Below are positions 31,867 through 43,914 of a DNA stretch of 64,000 nt, piece after piece. This stretch comes from Dactylorhiza incarnata (lineage: Eukaryota; Streptophyta; Magnoliopsida; Asparagales; Orchidaceae): NCBI GenBank assembly GCA_033032865.1, contig JAWHQI010000068.1:4898001-4962000 (forward strand). Reading direction: 5' to 3'. The notes below the pieces were generated by a model. The model worked only from the letters and a program-made list of their open reading frames with translations. It made no database searches and had not been told where the DNA came from. How positions within the stretch are numbered: position 1 is the stretch's first letter; every line of letters begins with the position of its first letter. Made by a program: the position numbers and the translations under genes.

Positions 31867-33321
31867 TGTTGGAACATGGTCTTTCGCATCTCCTATGTTT
31901 GAGAATAACAAAACCTATGTGTATTTGATCTTGTCTGTTTAAGTGTGCAGAATAACAAAGTCCACATGACTCAAGGATTACATAAGAAGGTTTCCCCCAA
32001 AGTTGAGCCATCAAATCCAAATCTTCCACTAGCGTTGGCGGTAGCACTAGCGCAGGCGCTAGCTGTCGTTCGACGAACTGTTAGCGGATAAGTCTATTCG
32101 TCGAATGTTCTCGTGAACTCCCGACGAATATCGATGAACGCAGACAGAAGTCAAAAAGGCAGACTTGTGAAGGAAATTGTGCGGCTAAGTCAATTCGTCG
32201 AATGTTCTCGAGAACTCCCGACAAATTCCGACGAATGAAAATAGAAGACAGTACTCCCACTAGCGCCGGCGTAGCACTTAGCGCCTAGCGCTAGCGATGA
32301 TAGCGCAATTCCAGGAGCACATATGGAAGGAGATAACGCCTGGCTGTAGCCGATAGCGCAGGCGGTAGCGACGCACACAGAAGGCAAGGGAGAATTGTTT
32401 CCTCGGATTGAATATTCTGCCGCGCAAAACATGTCCTAATTTGGGATAGCGCCGGCGGTAGCTGATAGCGCCGGCGATAGTGCAAAGCAATAGAGGGAGG
32501 CGGACGGCTTGCTTAATATGAAGGATTCTCACGCGGAGAATATTTCCTAAACTGGGATAGCGCCGGCGGTAGCGATAGCGCTGGCGCTAGCTCCACGGCT
32601 ATAAAAAGGACCCCTTGGATCCGTCTTCTCAAGCCTCTTGAGATCCAGAATTCCAGAGCTTCGTGCCACAGCATAGAGAGGAAGGTTCAGAGAGATACTC
32701 CCATAAATCCATAAAGACTAAAGGAGATCCGTGGAGAAGATTTCAACATGCGTCATCATCGTGACGAAAGACCGCATCGACTACGATCATACTCTGCGTC
32801 TTCGTCTACTTCTCCAAGAGATCCTCATAGAGGGAGTTTTTATATTATTGTCTTTTTATTTCACATCTTTTCTGTAATTGTTTGGTGAACTCGCCTCGTG
32901 TTGGCGACTAGGTCTGGGTAGGACTTAGGGCAGAAATTCGCCTCGTGTTGGCGACTAGGTCTCGGGAGTAGGTCTAGGGGGTGCTCGAGGCCATATCCGG
33001 GGAAGGGTTGGCTAGAGCGGCTTGAGGCCGTATCCGGGGAAGGATCGGCTAAAGCCAACCGGTACGTGGGGATACGAGTCGGTATAGAAAACAAAAAGAG
33101 TCTTTTTATTAGCTTTGATTTCTAGCTTCGATAAGAGATCAAGTTTTGTAATCTTGTTTCTCAAGTTAATAAAATCATGTCTTTACTTTTACTTCACTTG
33201 ATTTGTCTTGATCTTCTCTAGTTTAATAATCAAAGCATTTTCAAAGTTATTCAAAATATCACTAAAGTTTTTAAAACCCTTATTCACCCCCCCCCCTCTA
33301 AGGGCGCCTACCGATCCAATA
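31867..33321 (+). repeat. Element J 5' LTR
   Basis: 1455 bp, TGTTGGAACATGG to GATCCAATA (the 3' LTR has CAACA). Both palindrome types occur: TTCGTCGAA-like at 32067-32240 and GCTAGC-like at 32025-32595. TATA box TATAAAAA is at 32600-32607. The C run is near 33287-33295. Confidence 0.94.
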
Positions 33322-33337
33322 AGTGGTATCAGAGCTA
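33322..33337 (+). other. Element J primer-binding site
   Basis: AGTGGTATCAGAGCTA directly after the LTR, complementary to the 3' end of initiator tRNA-Met. Confidence 0.92.
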
Positions 33338-33370
33338 GGTTATTCCAAATCGGCTTAACAACCGGGAATA

Positions 33371-34832
33371 ATGGCGTCTCTTGATCTCGCTTCTACTAGT
33401 GGGGTAAATTTTTATGAAGAAGAAAAATCTCCTAAATCACCTTTATTCGAAGGGAGAAATTATGAAGGGTGGAAATTATTAATGGAAAAGTTTATTAAAA
33501 GTTTAGATATCAATGCATAGGATATAGCAATAGTTAGACCAGCGGACGAATCAAATAAACAAGAGCGTCACCTAAATGCAAAAGCTATGCATTATATTTT
33601 TTGTGCTTTATCCCAAGATATTTTCAAATTAATATATTGTTTTACTAGTGCATACAAAGTATGGAAATTTCTTGAAGAAATGTATGATTCTCCTTCTACA
33701 GGTATGGAACAATCGCAAGAACTGGAGAATATGCAAGCTTGCACAAGTCTACAAGAATGCTCCTCTCATGACGGATCCATGAAGTGCACATCAAATGGAA
33801 AAGAAGAAGTAATGTCTTCGGAAGAGGAGTGCCAAAAGGATTCAAAAGAAACCATATGTTCAAATCATGCCTCTCCCGAAAGCAATGTAAGGAAATCAAA
33901 TCCCATCTTTTGTACTTCTATTTCTACTTTACAATTGCTACAAATTACAAAGCGCAAAATTAAGAAATTAAAAAATGCAAATTGCAAATTGCGCTTAGAA
34001 AATAAAAATTTAAAAGCAAAAGTTAAAGTAGTATCAAAATCTGAGTTATCTAGCTTTACTCATGTCACTTCAATTGAAAATACAAAACCTTGTCTTGATT
34101 GTAATGATATTAAGGAAAAATTTAAGAAACTTGAAAAAGAAATTATGTTTATAAAAGAACAAAATGAAAAATTATGTTTAGAAAATTCATCTTTGATAAA
34201 TGATTGTGCTAAGTGTAAAGAATATAAAATTGAAATTAAAGAGATGGATGAAACATTTGATGAATATAGAAACAACTATCAAGATCATATTGATTCAATT
34301 GTTTCCACTCTTAAAAATAGCACAATCGCTTATAATAAAGATAGACATAATTTAAAGATTAAAAATAATGAACTAAAAACTAAAATCAACTTGCTTAAGG
34401 AAATCATAAAGAAAATTTTAAAAACATACATTCTCAATATAATGCAAAATCCAAAAGCAAGTTGAATATGAATAAGCCAAACAATGGAAATAAAAAACTT
34501 CAAAAGATTGAAAATGAGATTCCAAAATACAATCATTACTATTATTTACAACATCAATCTTCTCCCAACGTAAAACTAAATGTTCACAAATTTCCTATGA
34601 AAATACCTTCAATAATCATCAATATAAAGATTATCACAATGGAAATTTCACATATAAGAAGAACACTAAACCAAAGTTTGAATGGAGGCCCAAAACTAAA
34701 ACGGAAACATTAACATCACATGAAAGGACCCATTCATCAATATCTACCCATAAACCTACACGCTATATTTGGGTACCCAAAGGAACCATCCCACTTGGTC
34801 CTCTTTGGATACCTAAATCTCTTATTCATTAA
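33371..34832 (+). pseudogene. gag: Element J gag (broken)
   Basis: Start MASLDLASTSGVNFYEEEKS at 33371, then PLFEGRNYEGWKLLMEKFIKS, the Gag N-terminal region. A TAG at 33518 replaces a likely Trp codon. The frame stays open to 34465, with a Cys-rich middle and a long Lys-rich coiled coil (about 33930-34400). A frameshift near 34410 and another near 34620 follow, and the last piece ends in RYIWVPKGTIPLGPL before TAA (34830-34832). IWVPK is the block that links Gag to protease in A and G, but here a stop follows and no protease exists. No intact CCHC knuckle is seen. The C-terminal half matches the gag of L. Confidence 0.88.
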
Positions 34833-37479
34833 TATCCAATCATTTGCGTGAAGTAGAAATCAAATAGAAATGAAATATCATTATTCTACTTCATGATATG
34901 TCTAACCTTTTTTTCTTACTTTTGTTTATTTCCTTTTCTTTGAGCCATCATGATATGATCATTTTATATAACTTGTGATATGACTCTCACATATTAAACC
35001 AAAATTCATAAACAAATCAAATTGAATAAAGCTAAATAAAAAGTCATATCATCTCTCAAGTGATCTACTTATCTTTTTTCTTCTATCTTTCTAAATCCAT
35101 TTCCAAAAAAAGGTCTTATAAAATTTGAAAAACTAAATTTGTTATATGATATTATTAAGACTAAATGAAATAAGGTCAAAATGGATTTAAAAGGTGTATC
35201 TTAGGGGTATTAGGCTAAATTTATTAAATACACAAGTTTTGCTTAGGTAATTAATATATTTGCGTCATTTTCAATTACCCCAAGTATGTTTAATCATAAT
35301 CATGTTTAAATCGGAATTGAAAAATTGCATGAATATTATTTCACTTATATATGATCATTTCACTCATGCATATGTTGTGCAAAACTTAATAATTGAGGTT
35401 TATTAAATATGAAACTCTAATGAAGATGAAACTCATGTACTAATTTTAACTTCCGCAACTTTGTGCGATTTCTTCTCGTCTCATCACTTCATTAGACAAA
35501 CCTTACATTGCAAAAACATAATTAAGAAAAATCGGAAGCAAAATCGAAGAAAATCAAGGGTTTACGATCAAAATAAGCACTCTCTGTTTGCTAACGCAGG
35601 CGCTAAGAACTAACGCCGGCGCTAGCCCAAGTCTCTGATTTTCTATAATTTTAAAATTCTGAAAAATCAACAAAAATATATGTATTTTTTTATATTCAAA
35701 AACCAAAGAGAAAATTTACAAAACTCTTCAAAATAAACATATTCTCTCATATTCATTATTCACCTTACAACGTTTCTATCTAATAATTTGAAAAGGTTGA
35801 ATATGAATTTTCTTTAAAAATTTCTCATCATGGATAATTAATTACGAGTTCTTAATCACTATGAATTAATATTAATGATCATATATAATAATCATGCAAA
35901 ATCATATGATCTTCTAAGTCAAACATCAAATATAACTACAAAAGATTTCATTCCTTCGAAACATATAGTCTGTGATCATGATTACTATATGAATCTATTA
36001 TGTTTTGCATAGACCATAGAATCAACTCTATATCCATATGAATAAATAAATTAGAATCATCACTTTATTCTATGTCTAAAACTTGAATCCCTATTGTTAC
36101 ATACATGCAACATTGTATTATCAAACCTTGGTATAACATTAATCTCAAACTTATCATTCTAACATTGTCGCCTAAATAATATTTGTGTCTATGTTAAGCT
36201 TTATGTGTTTACCAAGATATACAGGCTGGGTATTCTCATCTAGGGATTATCTATGATATTCTTATGCATGAACATTATCTTTAATCACTAAAATCATGCA
36301 TATTTGATTTGTTCATTCATGTCCAATCATGCTTACATTTCCTATCATTTTTAAACTACATTGGTAAATATAAGCCTTAAAATATTAAAATGGAGATATA
36401 ATGAAATATATCACTTGCAAAGTTTATTTGGAAAAGTCATATACAAAATCGCTAATGTTTCATGCAATTTGGACTATCTAGACATCTCCTAAAAATCTGA
36501 AATTTCTGCATGAAACTACTATTTGGACACTTAATCAAGATCAATAATTACAAATTTCAAAATCATCAAAAATCGTGTACTATTTCCCGCGCTAGCGCTA
36601 ACGCCGGCGCTAGTGCACCTATGTGTTTTTCAGTATTTTTAAAATTTTGAAAAATCCCTAAAATATATTAATCTATTTGTACTATTCATTTCTGCATTTT
36701 TGCTTTTATTACATTTTTGAAAAATCAAATACAAAAATACAAAAGCCAAATTACAAAAATATGTTTTGCCTTTTTGGTTTTTGTCATTTGTTTAAATTAT
36801 ATTCCAGAAGAAAAATCAATTACAAAAATATAAAACAAAAAAAATATATCAAAAATTATTATTTTGAACTTAACTTTTTACTTGTATCTTGTGAAAAGGG
36901 TGATTTGGGCTATCATCCCATCACATCACCTAGTACCGAGCGAACCACTCACAAGGTAGTCCTCGAGAAGTCCAAGATCAATCTTATGAGTTCAAACTTT
37001 AAATTATCAAAAAAACTGTATGGACATCATTGAGAAAATCAAGCATGATTTAATCTATTATTTAGAACTTCTATAATGTTGCAATTTATCTTTTCAAACT
37101 ACTTTGAACATTGTTTTCATCATGCTTTGATACATCTATTAATATGTGTATCAATTATATTGTAAAAGTTGTGTAGAACTATGCGTAGCATGCCTCTAAG
37201 TATGAGTAAATGTTTTATGTTTGATGATGATCTTTATTCACTCACTTATTTTGGCATTGTCTACATTTGTGTTTAATCTAAGAATGCTTGTGTATGTTTT
37301 GTATTAGTACAATGAATTAAAATTGCACAAGTATCTTACCTACACTCCTTATTTTGCACTCTTAAAAATTAAGAAAAGTGGTTATGTTTTTCATAAATTC
37401 TATTGATTTGCAAAACAAGTGTATTCAGGGAACTTTGTACAAAACAAAATCATAAAATAAAGTAACAAAGATAACTCCA

Positions 37480-37540
37480 CCAAGCACTACTTGAACCTCC
37501 TGATAAGTCTTAATAAGCGTTGTGAGGTTGAGCACCTTGG
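37480..37540 (+). ncRNA. Predicted structured RNA element, first copy in J
   Basis: Outer stem CCAAG/CTTGG, inner stem AACCTC/GAGGTT, loop CTGATAAGTCTTAATAAGCG plus TTGT. 61 nt, same as the copies in B and G. Confidence 0.6.
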
Positions 37541-37660
37541 AAAGAATAATAAAGTATCTTGTGCAAACCATAACTTTCTTTCAAAATAAAAATCACTTAT
37601 TCTTAAGTACACCGGATCACAATAAAAATCAATCTTGAAGAATAAAACTATGTGATCCCC

Positions 37661-37721
37661 CCAAGCACTACTTTGCACCCTGATAAGTCTTAATAAGCAT
37701 TGTGTGTGCAAAGCACCTTGG
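37661..37721 (+). ncRNA. Predicted structured RNA element, second copy in J
   Basis: Same outer stem and nearly the same loop as the first copy, 61 nt, but the inner stem is CTTTGCAC/GTGCAAAG, eight perfect pairs. The stem sequence changed on both arms together while the loop stayed the same. Confidence 0.6.
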
Positions 37722-38943
37722 TAGTTGTACATTTTTTTGTGCATTAAAGTTTGTGGAAGTAAAATTATTTGTGTTTTATTGTGCTCTTACTTTACATATC
37801 ACTTGTATTTTTGAATAAAACATGTGTTTACTCTACTAAAGAATACACTTATGTACACATCATTATCTTCCATAACACTTCTTCTCATGAGTATTGGATC
37901 CTAATGCTAATTCTATACTACTCTTTACTTATGAAATACACTAGATAACCTAGCATGCTTTCTACAATGTTTGGTATGTTTTGAAATTGTGAATTAAAGT
38001 AACATTGTAGTAATCTCTTTTTGATAACATTATTTCATGCTTGGTTACATTATTGAAGATTTTAAATTGTACAATGATTTACAAAAACATCTTCTTTATG
38101 AAATTTAACTCATATATCTTTTTATGGATCATCATTACAATAAGATGTTTCTTGTATTTCTATAAGTCTTCCGCATCATCACCATATATTTCTACCTTGC
38201 GCTCTCATGCTTATAACAAAGTCTTATATACCAAAATCCCTTTCTTTCAACAAATGGTAGACTTGCTTGGTAGACTTTATATTGGTTACTTTAAACATGA
38301 ATATTTTCTTTTTTTGCTAAAAACTCTGATTTATTTCTATGAAAATATTGTAACGCTAAAAATTCTGATTTATGAATGGATTTCAAAATAGCTATGTGAG
38401 TGGTTTCATAAATTCAAATAAAAATATAAATCCATAGGCTATGTTATTAGATATAAAACGCTTATATGTTTCTAATAATTATTATCCATGACTTCATTTC
38501 TTACCATAGCGGGGGCGTAGGGTTGTAGACATTAGATAACCTTTATCTCTAGTCATGTCTTGTGCTTAACCGGGGAGGGTTCCAGTGGGGCCTTGCGAGG
38601 CACTGGGGGGAAAGAGTGCTAGGTTGAGTTGTGTCTAGTGTTTGCATATGGGACTAACACCCCAACCTACGGCATGTATGCAGCTCCTCATGCCCATCCG
38701 TCACTTAGTACGGGGCTAGGGTGTAGACATATTGTCTGGGTAGTTTCGTTACTTGGAAATCATTACATTTGTTTATGCTACAAACTCTAATTTATGAAAT
38801 TGTTGTAATACTCAAAACTCTGATTTATTTCAATAAAAAGTATTCTAAAACCCCTTATCATTTCCTTCTCTACAAGCTCGATCATGCTCTTATCTAATTA
38901 TCAACTTTTAAGTGGTGTCTCCTTACCCGCTTTTGCTAATAAC

Positions 38944-39198
38944 AAAAGGGGGAGAACTAACATGATAAATATTAATCTACTATCAAACTATAATGCTTAA
39001 TTAAGATGATAGCTTACATATTAGGAGAGCATTCACTTAGGGGGAGCTTGTATTTAGGGGGAGCAATTCTAAATGCTAAAATCGTTCATTATCCTAAGTC
39101 ATCACTCTCACACACACACAAGTATGTTTATTCATGCTTATATATATTAATGCTCTGATTTATCATTAATGGTTTTGTTATTATCAAAAGGGGGAGTT
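38944..39198 (+). promoter_or_regulatory. Element J repeated and final polypurine tracts
   Basis: ACAAAAGGGGGAGA (near 38944), TTAGGGGGAGC (near 39038) and TTAGGGGGAGC (near 39055) precede the final AAAAGGGGGAG (39187-39196), which lies two bases from the LTR. Confidence 0.82.
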
Positions 39199-40655
39199 TG
39201 TTGGAACATGGTCTTCCACATCTCCTAGGTTTGAGAATAACAAGACCTATGTGTATTTGATCTTGTGTGTTTAAGTGTGCAGGATAACAAAGTCCACATG
39301 ACTCAAGGATTACATAAGAAGGTTTCCCCCAAAGTTGAGCCATCAAATCCAAATCTTCCACTAGCGCTGGCGGTAGCACTAGCGCAGATGCTAGCTGTCG
39401 TTCGACGAACTATTAGCGGCTAAGTCTATTCGTCGAATGTTCTCGTGAACTCCCGACGAATATCGACGAACGCAGACAGAAGTCAAAAAGGCAGACTTGT
39501 GAAGGAAATTGTGCAGCTAAGTCAATTCGTCGAATGTTCTCGAGAACTCCCGACGAATTCCGACGAATGAAAACAGAAGACAGTACTCCCACTAGCGCAG
39601 GCGGTAGCACTTAGCGCCTGGCGCTAGCGATGATAGCACAATTCCGGGAGCACATATGGAAGGAGATAACACCTGGCGGTAGCCGATAGCGCAGGCGGTA
39701 GCAACGCACACAGAAGGCAAGGGAGAATTGTTTCCTCGGATTGAAGATTCTACCGCGCAAAACATGTCCTAATTTGGGATAGCGCCGGCGGTAGCTGATA
39801 GCGCAGGCGATAGCGCAAAGCAATAGAGGAAGGCAGCCGGCTTGCTTAAAATGAAGGATTCTCACGCGGAGAATATTTCCTAAACTGGGATAGCGCCGGC
39901 GGTAGCGATAGCGCAGGCGCTAGCTCCAAGGCTATAAAGAGGACCACTTGGATCCATCTTCTCAAGCCTCTTGAGATCCAGAATTCCAGAGCTTCGTGCC
40001 ACAGCATAGAGAGGAAGGTTCAGAGAGATACTCCCATAAATCCATAAAGACTAAAGGAGATCCGTGGAGAAGATTTCAACACGCATCATCATCGTGACGA
40101 AAGACTGCATCGACTACCATCATGCTCTGCGTCTTCGTCTACTTCTCCAAGAGATCCTCATAGAGGGAGTTTTTATATTATTGTCTTTTTATTTCACATC
40201 TTTTCTGTAATCGTTTGGTGAACTCGCCTCGTGTTGGCGACTAGGTCTGGGTAGGACTTAGGGCAGAAATTCGCCTCGTGTTGGCGACTAGGTCTCGGGA
40301 GTAGGTCTAGGGGGTGCTCGAGGCCATATCCGGGGAAGGGTTGGCTAGAGCTGCTTGAGGCCGTATCCGTGGAAGGATCGGCTAAAGCCAACCGGTTCGT
40401 GGGGATACGAGTCGGTATAGAAAACAAAAAGAGTCTTTTTATTAGCTTTGATTTCTAGCTTCGATAAGAAATCAAGTTTTGTAATCATGTTTCTCAAGTT
40501 AATAAAATCATGTCTTTACTTTTACTTCACTTGATTTGTCTTGATCTTCTCTAGTTTAATAATCAAAGCATTTTCAAAGTTATTCAAAATATCACTAAAG
40601 TTTTTAAAACCCTTATTCACCCCCCCCCCCTCTAAGGGCGCCTACCGATCCAACA
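39199..40655 (+). repeat. Element J 3' LTR
   Basis: 1457 bp, TGTTGGAACATGG to GATCCAACA, very similar to the 5' LTR. TATA box TATAAAGA at 39933-39940. Palindromes at 39360-39930 in the same layout. Confidence 0.95.
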
Positions 40656-40825
40656 AATACGAGCGTGGCAAAAAAGTATTTGCCATGCTCTTTCTGTGGC
40701 GAATACCCTATTTCTATGACTTTTAGCCACGATTTTAGACTTTTAGCCAAGATAATTTGACTATTTGCTACAGCAAATGGCCGTGGGCAATACGAGCGTG
40801 GCTAAAAGTCAATTTTCTAGTAGTG

Positions 40826-41735
40826 CGATGAACTTCAGTCTCAGCAGTTGACCAAGTCTCAGTGGTTGACGAAGTCTCAGCGTTCGACCAAGTCTCAGCG
40901 GTCGACGAATTGGTTCATATCGACGAAACCTCTTCTCAGCTCAACGAATTCAATATTCCAGCTAGCTTATCAGATATTATCTTTCAGTTCGACGACCTCC
41001 AGCTTGAGATCGACGAACTCCAGATTGTGTTCGACGAAATTTGTTCTGATCGACGAAATTTGTTCTGATCGACAAAATTTCTATTAAGTTCAGTATTTCA
41101 GAAGGATTATTTTTATTTCTTTCTCTGAACTCAGATCTTTCATCAGCAACGGATCTATTTCTTCCACATAAGTTATAATATTATATTTCCTTTTATTATT
41201 CTCCTATTTCGAAAATAGTCGTTGACTTATTTTGGAAAAGGGCATTTTCATGGAAAAAGAAAAGAAATAAAGCGTGTCTCTCAGTTTCTGCTGCAAGTTC
41301 AGATCTTCAAAAGAGCAACAAACAATCTGAGAAAAATTTTGTCTCTCAGATTCATCAGCTATCAGGAAGATACAGGAAGATATTGCTTTCAAGTGAACGC
41401 TCCATCCTCAAACTGTCAAGAATTTCAATCAGACATTCCACTAGTCTTCTCCCAGATTATTGACAGAGAAGAACATCTAAACCCTCTTTATCCCATTCTG
41501 TACAGGGTTATAACTCCCTTCAAAAGTTAACCCTTATGTGTTGTGTTTATTTTGTTGTGTTGTGCTGTGTGCTTTGTTTTTATTTTGTTTTTATTTTGTT
41601 TTTATAACTCACTCTGTTATACATATAAATATCACTATTTTAATTCCGCTATAAAAACAAGTGAAAAACTTTTTAATACTCTATTCACCCCCCCCCCCCC
41701 CTCTAGAGTAAATCTAAGATCTAACCTCACTTTCA
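40826..41735 (+). repeat. Element H 5' LTR, main piece
   Basis: Resumes after the CACTA element with CGATGAACTT and runs through GTCGACGAA/ATCGACGAA repeats (40850-41080) to CACTTTCA at 41735. Compared with the 3' LTR it lacks about 250 bp near 41275 (present at 55368-55630) and about 190 bp near 41525 (GCACCTGAACAAAAACCT repeats at 55900-56050). A run of 14 C lies at 41688-41701. Confidence 0.9.
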
Positions 41736-41748
41736 ATTGGTATCAGAG
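41736..41748 (+). other. Element H primer-binding site
   Basis: ATTGGTATCAGAG after the LTR; TTGGTATCAGAG is the initiator tRNA-Met complement. Confidence 0.9.
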
Positions 41749-41840
41749 GGCTGCTGATTCTTTACAGGCTAACACCTGAATCAAAAAGATCAATTAGATC
41801 TTAAATTTTCTTTTAGAGTTTTATTTTTGCTTAAAAACTC

Positions 41841-43885
41841 ATGGCGCAAAACAAAGAATATTCAAGCACAAGACCTCATATGTGCAATCTAAATAAGTTT
41901 GCACTATGGAAGGCAAGGATCAGATTGTATATGAATTCTATTGACGAAGATATTTTTAATGTTATTTTGACAGGACCTCCTACTCCTACAGCATCAATAA
42001 GTTCTGATGCAGCAACAAACAACAATACTGTTCCACCACCTGAGTGGACAGATGCTCAAAAGAAGCAGAGAAGTGCATATGCCAAGGCAATGAATATTTT
42101 GGCACAAACAATGTCTGATGACATTTTCCAAAAAGTTGTGGAATGCACTTCAACAAGGGAAATCTGGATGTCACTCAACAACATGGTTGAAGGATGAGCA
42201 GATAAAAGAAAAGACAGAAGATCCCACCTTATTTCACAGTATGAAAACTTCAAGAAGGGAGAAAATGAAACAGTAATTGATATGTACAACAGGCTCAGCC
42301 TCATAATCAATGAGCTAAAGACCTTGGACAAAGTAATCTACATCACTGAAGTCAATGATAAGATCCTAATATGCTTCCCCAGCACATGGGACTCTAGGAT
42401 CTGGCCAATCAAGGAAGCCAGAAGCCTTAATGAGATCTCCACTGAGAGCTTGTTAGGCAAACTCAAATCCTATGAGCAACTTATCAAATCCAGAGAAGCT
42501 TAGCAATCTACTTCATCTCCAGCATCCAAGAAGGAGAGAAGTATAGATTTCCAAGCTACTAAAGAAGAAAAAAAGGCTCCAGGAGAAGTGGAGTTCATGA
42601 TCCTTCTAGCCAAAAGGTTCTACAAGATGGCTAGAAAAGACTTCAGAAAGAAGGATTCCAGATCAAGAGAAAAGCCAAGGTATGACAAATCAAGTTCTAA
42701 AGAAATTATTTGTTTTGGCAGCAGGAAACCTGGACACATTCTACCAGAGTGTCCAGAGATTCAAAAGAAGGATAAAAGAAAAGACAAAGAAGAAAAGAGG
42801 CACTTCAGCAAGCCATCCTCCCACAAACACAAACACAAGGGAAGAGGCTTTGTAGCAGAATCATGGAGTGAAACTGATTCAGAGTCTTCATCCAGTTCTT
42901 CTGAAGATGAAGAAGAATCAAAGGAAAAAGACCAATGCATGATGGCTATTTATGACTCAAGCAGTGAGTCAGAAAATGCATCTTCATCCAGCTCTAGTGA
43001 TGATGATGATAATGAAGAAGAAAGAAGCTTCTGCATGATGGCTATCAATGCCTCAGGACATAATTCAGAAGAATCAGAATCTGAAGCTGACAGTGATCAG
43101 GTAATATCTAATTTTGATTTGAATTCAATTGAATTCAAAGTTCTTTGCTTAGACTTAATCAAATCTGAGAAGGAAATAATCTCTCTCAGAAATAAGTTGG
43201 CTGAAATAAACCAACTAAGTGAAGAAAATGCCAATCTTAAGAAAGACTTGGCTGCCTCTAGAGAACATATTATTCTCATTGAGAACAAACTATCTGATGC
43301 CAAGAAATTTGAAGAATCCCTAAATGGGAGAAGTATCAAACTGATGGACATCACAAGCATAGTGAATGCTAGATTAAGTGGCAAACTGGGCTTGGGTGCA
43401 TCATCAAGTGAGCCACCTCTTATTAAGAAGAACATACTTTCTACACCAGTAAAGTTCATCTCTGCCAAGAGCAAAGAGGCAGTAGAAGTAAATAAAGATA
43501 TTTCAAGCAAGGCTGTTAAGAATAAAGGAATTCAGCAGAATTCATCGAACGAAGCTCGACGAAATGAATTCACTTCATCGAACGGAGATCGACGAACTCT
43601 GAAGATAGATATTCAGTAAGTTATTATTCGAACGGCGCTCGACGAAAGCACTTCACTTCGTCGAACGGCGATCGAAGAACTCAGCCCAGTTTGTCGAACG
43701 GAAAACATACAGAAAATCTAACAAATTTTTATTCTTCACATACTAAGAATCCTTTCACTGAGTGGATAATTCCTCCAAGGAGATATCATCCACAAGGTTA
43801 TAAGGATCAGCCTGAAATGTCTTTCATTTCAGAATTTTGTGGAAAAACAAAAGGACCCAAGGTAGTCTGGGTCAAAAACAACTAG
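41841..43885 (+). pseudogene. gag: Element H gag (broken)
   Basis: Start MAQNKEYSSTRPHMC at 41841. The Gag core runs through NSIDEDIFNVILTGPP, MNILAQTMSDDIFQKVVE and YENFKKGENE with a TGA at 42196 and a TAG at 42501. The knuckle reads CFGSRKPGHILPEC: the second Cys is Ser, so zinc binding would be lost. Acidic Ser/Glu-rich stretches and a coiled coil (43130-43320) follow. Near the end, palindromes of the TTCGTCGAACG type are read as protein (43535-43700), with a stop at 43617. Related sequence closes at KGPKVVWVKNN before TAG (43883). Confidence 0.9.
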
Positions 43886-43914
43886 TTTATTTTTTTCTGA
43901 TGTGCAGGTACAGG
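43886..43914 (+). promoter_or_regulatory. Gag-pol boundary with splice-acceptor-like motif in H
   Basis: After the gag stop comes TTTATTTTTTTCTGATGTGC then AG, followed by GTACAGG. The protease frame opens right after AG. Similar strings stand at the same place in A (TTTCTAGATTTGCAG) and G (TTTCTAGATGTGCAG). Confidence 0.4.

Larger units (their letters stand above)
34833..38943 (+). other. Element J internal noncoding region
   Basis: About 4.1 kb, AT-rich, no gene supported on either strand. It holds CG-rich palindrome clusters at 35590-35627 and 36588-36614. The second stands where B and G have theirs just after pol. From about 37170 the sequence matches the 3' noncoding regions of B, G and L, with the two hairpins and the block near 37870-37910 (TTCTTCTCATGAGTATTGGA). 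The 38500-38760 part, with GGGGCCTTGCGAGGCAC, is more GC-rich and not found in the others. Confidence 0.75.
31867..40655 (+). mobile_element. Element J: non-autonomous Sirevirus with gag but no pol
   Basis: 8.8 kb with LTRs of 1455 and 1457 bp, primer site, gag remnant, about 4.1 kb of AT-rich noncoding DNA and purine tracts. Duplication AATAC at 31862-31866 and 40656-40660. No protease, integrase, RT or RNase H frame is present in either strand. The LTR type is that of A and L. It sits inside the CACTA element I and its LTRs are very alike, so it is among the younger insertions. Confidence 0.94.
31754..40825. mobile_element. Element I: short CACTA-type DNA transposon (split by J)
   Basis: Ends are inverted: CACTACTAGAAAATT at 31754-31768 and its reverse complement at 40811-40825. 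A 3-bp duplication CGA lies at 31751-31753 and 40826-40828. Without J the element is about 280 bp, with subterminal repeats of GTGGCTAAAAGTC in both orientations, as usual for CACTA (En/Spm) elements. There is no transposase, so it is non-autonomous. Its target is the 5' LTR of H; the 3' LTR lacks it. Confidence 0.93.

Noticed and set aside
36677..37033. 118-codon Phe/Tyr/Asn-rich frame in J
   Set aside because: Low-complexity AT-rich DNA gives such frames by chance; no match in L at the same place.
38500..38760. GC-richer stretch in J as a separate insertion
   Set aside because: No terminal repeats or duplication were found, so I cannot support a distinct element.
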